This document shows positions 59,116 to 64,000 of a DNA stretch of 64,000 bases, one piece after another. Source of the stretch: JACRPH01 sp041665465 (lineage in GTDB: Archaea; Nanobdellota; Nanobdellia; Woesearchaeales; GW2011-AR9); the NCBI GenBank assembly GCA_041665465.1, contig JBAYIU010000001.1:806001-870000 (forward strand), written 5' to 3'. Positions within the stretch are counted from its first letter, which is position 1, and each line of letters opens with the position of its first letter. The notes below the pieces were generated by a model. The model did no database searches. It was not told the origin of the DNA and worked only from the letters and a program-made list of their open reading frames with translations. Both the position numbers and the translations under genes were made by a program.

Positions 59116-59910
59116 ATGATAGTTAAAGAGGAATTGTTAAGTAAGTTAAGGCGTTATTTTGACCTTAATCTGTATGAAGTAAAGTTGTGGACTGCATTAT
59201 TAAGCAGAGGAGTTTCTACTGCCGGTGAACTTTCTGATATCGCAGATGTTCCACGTTCAAGAAGTTATGATGTTCTAGAATCCTTAGAAAAGAAAGGGTT
59301 TGTAGTAATGAAATTAGGAAAACCAATTAAATACATTGCTATTAATCCCAACGAAGTTCTAGATCGAGTTAGAAAAAATATGCAACTTGAATCTGTTGAG
59401 AAAATCAAAAGATTAGATACTGTTAAAGGGTCTCCTTTATTGGGGGAGTTAGAAAGTTTGCATGCTAATGGAATTACCTTAGTCGATCCCGCAGAAGTAA
59501 GTGGTTGTTTAAGAGGAAGAAACAATCTTTATAACCATTTAGAACTGTTAATGAAGGAAGCTAAAAGTAGCATTAACGTTATGACTACCGAAAAAGGCTT
59601 TATCCGTAAAGTGGAAGGATTATTACCCACAATGGAAAAAGCAGCTAAGCGAGGAGTTAAGATTAAGATTGCTGCTCCATTAACTAAGGAGAACAAGAAG
59701 ACTTTTGATTCCTTAAAGGGAATAGCTGATGTTAGGCATAATTCTAAGGTTACTTCACGTTTCGTTACGGTTGATGCTAAAGATGTCGTATTTATGACTT
59801 TAGATGACGAGACTGTTCATCCTTCCTATGATTTGGGAGTATGGGTAAAAACACCTTACTTTGCCAATGCTATGGATCAGATGTTTAATCACGTCTGGAG
59901 CATGAAGTAA
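59116..59910 (+). CDS. TrmB-family transcriptional regulator (second)
   Basis: The 264-residue protein starts at ATG 59116, preceded by a GGGGTG motif about 9 bases upstream, in preference to the upstream TTG. The N-terminal winged helix (FDLNLYEVKLWTALLSRGVS, IADVPRSRSYDVLESLEKKG) and the C-terminal PLD-like regulatory domain (NHLELLMKEAKSSINVMTTE, AAKRGVKIKIAAPLTKENKK) match TrmB. The latter part resembles sugar-binding or PLD-fold effector domains. No obvious target operon is adjacent. The DenV-like gene on the other strand is convergent. Confidence 0.85.
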   Translation: MIVKEELLSKLRRYFDLNLYEVKLWTALLSRGVSTAGELSDIADVPRSRSYDVLESLEKKGFVVMKLGKPIKYIAINPNEVLDRVRKNMQLESVEKIKRLDTVKGSPLLGELESLHANGITLVDPAEVSGCLRGRNNLYNHLELLMKEAKSSINVMTTEKGFIRKVEGLLPTMEKAAKRGVKIKIAAPLTKENKKTFDSLKGIADVRHNSKVTSRFVTVDAKDVVFMTLDDETVHPSYDLGVWVKTPYFANAMDQMFNHVWSMK

Positions 59911-59930
59911 TTTTTTATTTTATCTTTTTA

Positions 59931-60356
59931 TTATTCTTTTAATAGTCTTAACAAATAAGAAACACTCTTCTTCTTTCCATAATATCGATAATAATTTGGT
60001 TTATTCTTAATCTTCCAACGTAATCTTTCTTTTATCCCCCCATAATCTTTGATAGAGGGGCGCCAATCTCGGCGTAATTCTCTTGAGAATTCAGAAAGAA
60101 CCACTCTCTTGTTTGTTTCAAATCCTCTTCTTTTCATCTCTTTTCTGATCAATTCATGACGTTTTTGTAAGTATTTCAACTTATTCTTAAAGAAAAGGAT
60201 ATGTCCTTTACCCAATACATAATTCTTTGAAATCTTTTCCAATTCTAATTTTGGGTACTTTCGTACATAACCCAATAACATTAATATTTCATCATATTCT
60301 GCGATTAAATGCTGATCTGCTAACTTTTTGGGAGAAATAAGGTTAATCCTTACCAT
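59931..60356 (-). CDS. Pyrimidine-dimer DNA glycosylase, T4 DenV-like
   Basis: The 141-residue protein follows T4 endonuclease V from the first residues: MVRINLISPKKLADQHLIAEYDEI corresponds to MTRINL...LADQHLMAEYREL, then ILFFKNKLKYLQKRHELIRK and the end NYYRYYGKKK. Family residues kept are Arg3, His16 and catalytic Glu23. The N-terminal amine used as nucleophile would be on Val2 in place of Thr2. Arg22 and Arg26 of the T4 enzyme are Asp and Met here. It should cut at UV-induced dimers, with possibly altered specificity. It is transcribed away from pheS with a very short divergent spacer. Confidence 0.85.
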   Translation of the reverse strand: MVRINLISPKKLADQHLIAEYDEILMLLGYVRKYPKLELEKISKNYVLGKGHILFFKNKLKYLQKRHELIRKEMKRRGFETNKRVVLSEFSRELRRDWRPSIKDYGGIKERLRWKIKNKPNYYRYYGKKKSVSYLLRLLKE

Positions 60357-60411
60357 TATTCCGCAAAGCGAGGTTAATTTTATAAATACTTGTTTATTCT
60401 TTCCGTCTGTA

Positions 60412-61947
60412 ATGGATACAGAGAACTTAATATCTAAACTTCATCCCCTGGAGAGGAAGGTTTTACCGGTGTTGAAGACGGAAAAAGAACTATCAGCGAT
60501 AGTTAATGCTTCAGGATTGCAAGAGATTGAAGTTATGCGGGCTTTGCAATGGCTGGAAAACAAAAATGTTCTTAAGATATTTAGTGAAAGTAAAAAAGTT
60601 GTTGCTTTGGATAAAAATGGGATAAAATACCAAAAAGAAGGATTACCAGAGAAGAAGTTCTTGCAGTCCTTAACCAATAAGTTTCAACCATTAAGTATTA
60701 TTGCTAAGAACACTAGTTTAGAAAAAGAAGAAATTGATGCTTGCATTGGGTTATTGAAAAGAAAAGTAGCAATAGATATCCAAAAGGATCAAGAATTAAT
60801 GATCAAGTTAGGTTCACAAGGAGATAAGATTTTAAAAGAAGGAACGTTTGAAGAAAAACTTCTCTTAAAACATTTCCCATTAGACTTTAACGATTTGAGT
60901 GATATAGACAAATTTGCTTTAGAGGAACTCAAGAAAAGAAAAGAGTTTGTGAAAACTGAAGATCGTAAAACAGTAACAATCGAATTAAGCGAATTAGGTC
61001 AAAAATTAATTTCTATGAAGATTGATGCGGAGGTGGTTAATCGTTTAACTCCCAACATGCTAAAAACAGGTAGTTGGAAGAATAAACAGTTCCGTGCTTA
61101 TGACATTGAAGTTAATGTGCCTCAAACTTATTATGGAAAAAAGCATTTTGTGAATCAAGCGATTGAGTATGCTAAAAAAGTGTGGATGGACATGGGTTTT
61201 GAAGAAATGACTGGAAATATGGTTAACACTTCTTTCTGGAACTTTGATGCTTTGTTTACTGCTCAAGATCATCCCGTTCGTGAGATGCAAGATACTTATT
61301 ATCTGGGCGGAAAAGTGGAAAAGGGCACTCTTCCTGAAGCTGTGCTGATTAAAAGAGTTAAAGCAGTGCACGAAAACGGAGGAAATACGGGTAGTCGAGG
61401 ATGGCGTTATGCTTGGAATGAAGAAGAGGCTAAGAAAAACGTTTTAAGAACCCACACTACCGTGTTAACTTCTCAAACCCTATCTAAACTAAAAGAGAAA
61501 GATCTTCCTAAGAAATATTTTGCTTTAGGAAAATGTTATCGCAACGAAGCTTTAGATTGGTGTCACCATTTTGAATTTAATCAAACTGAAGGAATTGTTA
61601 TCGATGAAAATGCCAACTTTTCTCACTTGTTAGGTTATCTTCGGGAGTTTTTTAAGAAAATGGGTTTTCCTCAAGCACGATTTAGGCCGGCTTTTTTCCC
61701 TTACACCGAACCCAGTGTAGAGATTGATGTATGGCATCCTGTGCATAAAACGTGGATTGAATTGGGGGGAGCAGGAATGATGCGTCCAGAAGTGATTGTT
61801 CCCCTTCTTGGAAAGGATATTCCTGTTTTAGCTTGGGGTCCAGGATTTGATCGTATCATCTTAGATTATTATCAAATTAAAGATATTAGAGATTTGTACA
61901 AAAATGATTTAAAATTGTCTAGAGAAGCGAAAGCGTGGTTGAAATAA
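60412..61947 (+). CDS. pheS: Phenylalanyl-tRNA synthetase alpha subunit
   Basis: The 511-residue protein starts at ATG 60412. The N-terminal 200 residues contain winged-helix tRNA-binding repeats (LHPLERKVLPVLKTEKELSA, EGTFEEKLLLKHFP), as in archaeal PheRS. The class II catalytic domain has motif 2 FALGKCYRNEALDWCHHFEFNQ and motif 3 PSVEIDVWHPVHKTWIELGG, GMMRPE and WGPGFDRIIL. The start is about 55 bases from that of the divergent DenV-like gene. A TATA element (tttataaa, 60379-60386) precedes the ATG by about 28 bases. A Yip1-like gene separates it from pheT. Confidence 0.97.
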   Translation: MDTENLISKLHPLERKVLPVLKTEKELSAIVNASGLQEIEVMRALQWLENKNVLKIFSESKKVVALDKNGIKYQKEGLPEKKFLQSLTNKFQPLSIIAKNTSLEKEEIDACIGLLKRKVAIDIQKDQELMIKLGSQGDKILKEGTFEEKLLLKHFPLDFNDLSDIDKFALEELKKRKEFVKTEDRKTVTIELSELGQKLISMKIDAEVVNRLTPNMLKTGSWKNKQFRAYDIEVNVPQTYYGKKHFVNQAIEYAKKVWMDMGFEEMTGNMVNTSFWNFDALFTAQDHPVREMQDTYYLGGKVEKGTLPEAVLIKRVKAVHENGGNTGSRGWRYAWNEEEAKKNVLRTHTTVLTSQTLSKLKEKDLPKKYFALGKCYRNEALDWCHHFEFNQTEGIVIDENANFSHLLGYLREFFKKMGFPQARFRPAFFPYTEPSVEIDVWHPVHKTWIELGGAGMMRPEVIVPLLGKDIPVLAWGPGFDRIILDYYQIKDIRDLYKNDLKLSREAKAWLK

Positions 61948-61949
61948 AA

Positions 61950-62555
61950 ATGGAACATAAAAAGAATACTTTTGAACAATGGAAGAAAGTAATGTTTGAT
62001 CCTATCAGCTTTTATGCCAAACTTGATTCCAAAGGACAGTATAAAGAAGCGTGTAAATACTTCTTGAAAGTTCAAGGAGTAATCATTGCCCTAATCATGT
62101 TATTATTTGTGTGGGTAATGGTTTTGTCTGGAACAGGCAATAGTTTAGGGACACTTAACGTTTCTCAAACAGTTCAGGTGTTGATTTTTATTGGGGGAGC
62201 AATTATTATCTTTCCTATTTTATTACTCTTTGCTTGGGGAATGCTTTGGCTGAACGCGGGAATTATGCATCTATTTGTATTGTTATTTGGCGGGAAGAAA
62301 GCATATTCAGAAACGTTTAAAGTGTACGCCTATTCTATCTCTCCTAATGTCTTCTCGGCTATTCCTTTTGTAAACTGGTTTAGCGGAATTTATATGATCA
62401 TCTTACAGATTGTGGGAATTAAAATTAGGCATAAACTTAGCTGGGCTAAGAGTATGGCCATAGTTATTGTTCCTTTAGTGATAATAATTAGTATTGTATT
62501 TATGTTATACTTGAAGTACATGTTACCCTTGATGTTGGCTTCTGGGGTGCTATAA
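61950..62555 (+). CDS. Yip1-domain membrane protein between pheS and pheT
   Basis: The 201-residue protein starts at ATG 61950, 2 bases after the pheS stop. A polar N-terminus with FEQWKKVMFDPISFYAKL is followed by about five hydrophobic segments and internal GGKKAYSETFKVYAYSISPNVFSAIPFVNWFSGIY, matching Yip1/YIPF proteins. Archaeal members have no known role. The stop (62553-62555) is directly followed by the pheT ATG at 62556, so it is translationally linked to both synthetase subunits. No functional reason for this insertion is evident. Confidence 0.82.
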   Translation: MEHKKNTFEQWKKVMFDPISFYAKLDSKGQYKEACKYFLKVQGVIIALIMLLFVWVMVLSGTGNSLGTLNVSQTVQVLIFIGGAIIIFPILLLFAWGMLWLNAGIMHLFVLLFGGKKAYSETFKVYAYSISPNVFSAIPFVNWFSGIYMIILQIVGIKIRHKLSWAKSMAIVIVPLVIIISIVFMLYLKYMLPLMLASGVL

Positions 62556-64000
62556 ATGTCCGTAATTACTGTTAATCGTAAGTTGTTAGAGAAAGTAGCT
62601 GGAAAGAAACTATCCGAAGAATTCTTACAACAGAAAGTTAGTATGATGGGGGCAGTGTTAGAAAAGATTTCTCCTGAAGAAATTGAAGCAGAAGTGTTCC
62701 CTTCTCGTCCGGATTTAATCTCTGAACAAGGTTTTGCTCGAGCCTTTAGCAGTTTTATCGGAGCTCAGATGGGGTTGAAACAGTATCCTGTTCTGAAAAG
62801 TGGGAATAAGGTAGTTGGAGCTAAATCATTGCCTGCGCAATGGCCTTACGTGGTAGCTTGCATAGTTAAGGGATTGAAATTTAATGATCAACGGATCAAA
62901 GAAGTGATCCAGATTCAAGAAAAACTGGGTCTTACTGTTCTTAGACAGAGAAAGAAAGGGGGTTTAGGATTGTATCCGTTAGAGAAGATCACTTTCCCAG
63001 TAAGTTTTGAAGGACGCAAGCCAGAAGAGATAAAATTTCAACCCTTAGAATTTCCTAATGTTATTACCGGAAGACAGATTTTATCTCAACATCCTACCGG
63101 AAGAGCTTACGCTAACATCTGTCAAGATTGGGATAAATTTCCGGTGTTTGTGGATGCAAAAGGAATTATTATGTCTATGCCTCCGATTATAAATTCTCAT
63201 AATGTGGGTAAGATTACTGAATCTACCACTGACGTCTTCATTGAAGCTACTGGAACAGATCTTAATGCTATCAATCTCTGTTTAGTGATTCTGGCTACTT
63301 CCTTAGCCGATATGGGAGGAACGATTTATTCTTTAGAAGTTACTCAAAAAGATGGAAGAAAGAGTAATATCCCCGATTTAACTCCACAAACCATGAAACT
63401 GGATTTGGGTTATATTAACAAAAGATTAGGATTAGAGTTAAAGGAGAAGGAAGTTAAATTCTTCTTAGAAAAAATGGGGATGGGATGTGAAAAAGGAATG
63501 GTTTCCATTCCTGCCTATCGAGCAGATGTGTTACATCAAGCAGATTTAGCTGAAGATGTAGCTATCGCTTATGGTTATGAGAATTTCCCCGAAGTAATCC
63601 CTAATGTGTGTACTATCGGGCAAGAAGATCCCTTAGAGAAGTTCTCTCGACAAACTAGAGAAATTCTGGTTGGAGTTGGATTGTTAGAAGTTAAGAATTT
63701 ACACCTGATGACTGAAGTTGAATTAAATCAAAAGATGGGGCTTCAGAATAAACTGGTGGGATTAAAGAACGCTTTAGGAGAATATAATACTTTACGTAAC
63801 TCTTTACTAACTTCTATGATGAAAAATTTTAGCGAGAACCAACATAACGAGTATCCTCAAAACATTTTTGAGATCGGCAGAGTATTTGATTTCGGTCAGA
63901 CTGAAACGGGGATTGTCGAAAAAGAACATCTGGGGGTTATGCTTTGTCATGATCAAGTTGACTTTACTCGAGTTAAGCAGGTTTTGGACATCTTAATGAA
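62556..64000 (+). CDS. pheT: Phenylalanyl-tRNA synthetase beta subunit (partial, runs off window end)
   Basis: The frame from ATG 62556 is open to base 64000, giving 481 complete residues. It has the archaeal PheT features: the N-terminal MSVITVNRKLLEK, VFPSRPDLISEQGFARA, PPIINSHNVGKITESTTDVF and RADVLHQADLAEDVAIAYGY followed by the catalytic-like core with LRNSLLTSMM. It pairs with PheS into the (alpha-beta)2 enzyme. A third of the typical C-terminal catalytic-like domain lies outside the window. The ATG immediately follows the stop of the Yip1-like gene. Confidence 0.95.
   Translation, partial: MSVITVNRKLLEKVAGKKLSEEFLQQKVSMMGAVLEKISPEEIEAEVFPSRPDLISEQGFARAFSSFIGAQMGLKQYPVLKSGNKVVGAKSLPAQWPYVVACIVKGLKFNDQRIKEVIQIQEKLGLTVLRQRKKGGLGLYPLEKITFPVSFEGRKPEEIKFQPLEFPNVITGRQILSQHPTGRAYANICQDWDKFPVFVDAKGIIMSMPPIINSHNVGKITESTTDVFIEATGTDLNAINLCLVILATSLADMGGTIYSLEVTQKDGRKSNIPDLTPQTMKLDLGYINKRLGLELKEKEVKFFLEKMGMGCEKGMVSIPAYRADVLHQADLAEDVAIAYGYENFPEVIPNVCTIGQEDPLEKFSRQTREILVGVGLLEVKNLHLMTEVELNQKMGLQNKLVGLKNALGEYNTLRNSLLTSMMKNFSENQHNEYPQNIFEIGRVFDFGQTETGIVEKEHLGVMLCHDQVDFTRVKQVLDILM

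Overview
The window is a gene-dense, AT-rich stretch of an archaeal chromosome. The information-processing genes are archaeal throughout: TBP, TFE, MCM, Orc1/Cdc6, both subunits of D-family DNA polymerase, DnaG-type primase, Hjc, aIF2-beta, Pelota, ribosomal proteins L37ae, S19e, L39e and L31e, RNA polymerase subunit P, prefoldin beta, RNase P p30 and archaeal-type TyrRS and PheRS. D-family polymerase, compact proteins, pilin-like N-termini of the 'KRAQVTIFIIIGI' type and many small membrane or secreted proteins of unknown role suggest a DPANN archaeon of the Woesearchaeota/Pacearchaeota kind. That placement is inference. I see no transposase, integrase, prophage block or CRISPR array.

Layout. 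1-6.1 kb: two secreted or membrane-anchored surface proteins, one of 1646 residues and rich in cysteine. 6.1-9.5 kb: RNase P p30, then a tRNA-thiolation module (ubiquitin-like carrier, TtuA-type thiolase, E1-like activator) facing a ThiI-like protein that has lost its ATP loop. 9.6-21.5 kb: a transcription/replication island (TBP, MCM, OB-fold RPA-like protein, SpoIIM-like membrane protein, a probable replication origin at 14.0-14.6 kb, Orc1/Cdc6, DP1, DP2). 21.5-32.7 kb: a secreted metallopeptidase-like protein, aIF2-beta, TFE, Hjc, RNase Z, TyrRS, two YkgJ-family cysteine-cluster proteins, M16 and M24 peptidases and an orphan protein. 32.8-40 kb: a tRNA-Pro gene interrupted by two introns, then rpl37ae-rpoP-prefoldin beta, a DRG GTPase, an asparagine synthetase/Dph6 fusion, a membrane protein plus winged-helix regulator, and S19e-L39e-L31e.

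40-53.6 kb: a RecB-like nuclease, a second SpoIIM-like protein, LemA-HtpX, a lipoprotein-like coiled-coil protein, a PLP enzyme with an unknown partner, a TrmB-like regulator, a glycosyltransferase, a cyclic 2,3-diphosphoglycerate synthetase homologue, a HerA-like ATPase, an MFS transporter and DnaG. 53.6-54.4 kb: a 750-base gene-free stretch with two candidate structured RNAs on the minus strand. 54.4-64 kb: an RNase J-like metallo-beta-lactamase protein coupled to a degenerate RecB-like protein, a histidine phosphatase, Pelota, a second TrmB-like regulator, a T4 DenV-like glycosylase, and pheS - Yip1-like - pheT, with pheT running off the window.

Gene expression signals fall into two classes. 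Many first genes have a TATA-like element about 25-28 bases before the start codon, which implies leaderless mRNAs. Other genes carry a GAGGTG-type Shine-Dalgarno sequence 6-7 bases before the start. The most notable items are the doubly interrupted tRNA, the origin with inverted ORB-like elements around an AT-rich zone, the three-hairpin RNA with an unpaired anti-Shine-Dalgarno motif, the AsnB-Dph6 fusion, and the RNase J-like/RecB-like gene pair.
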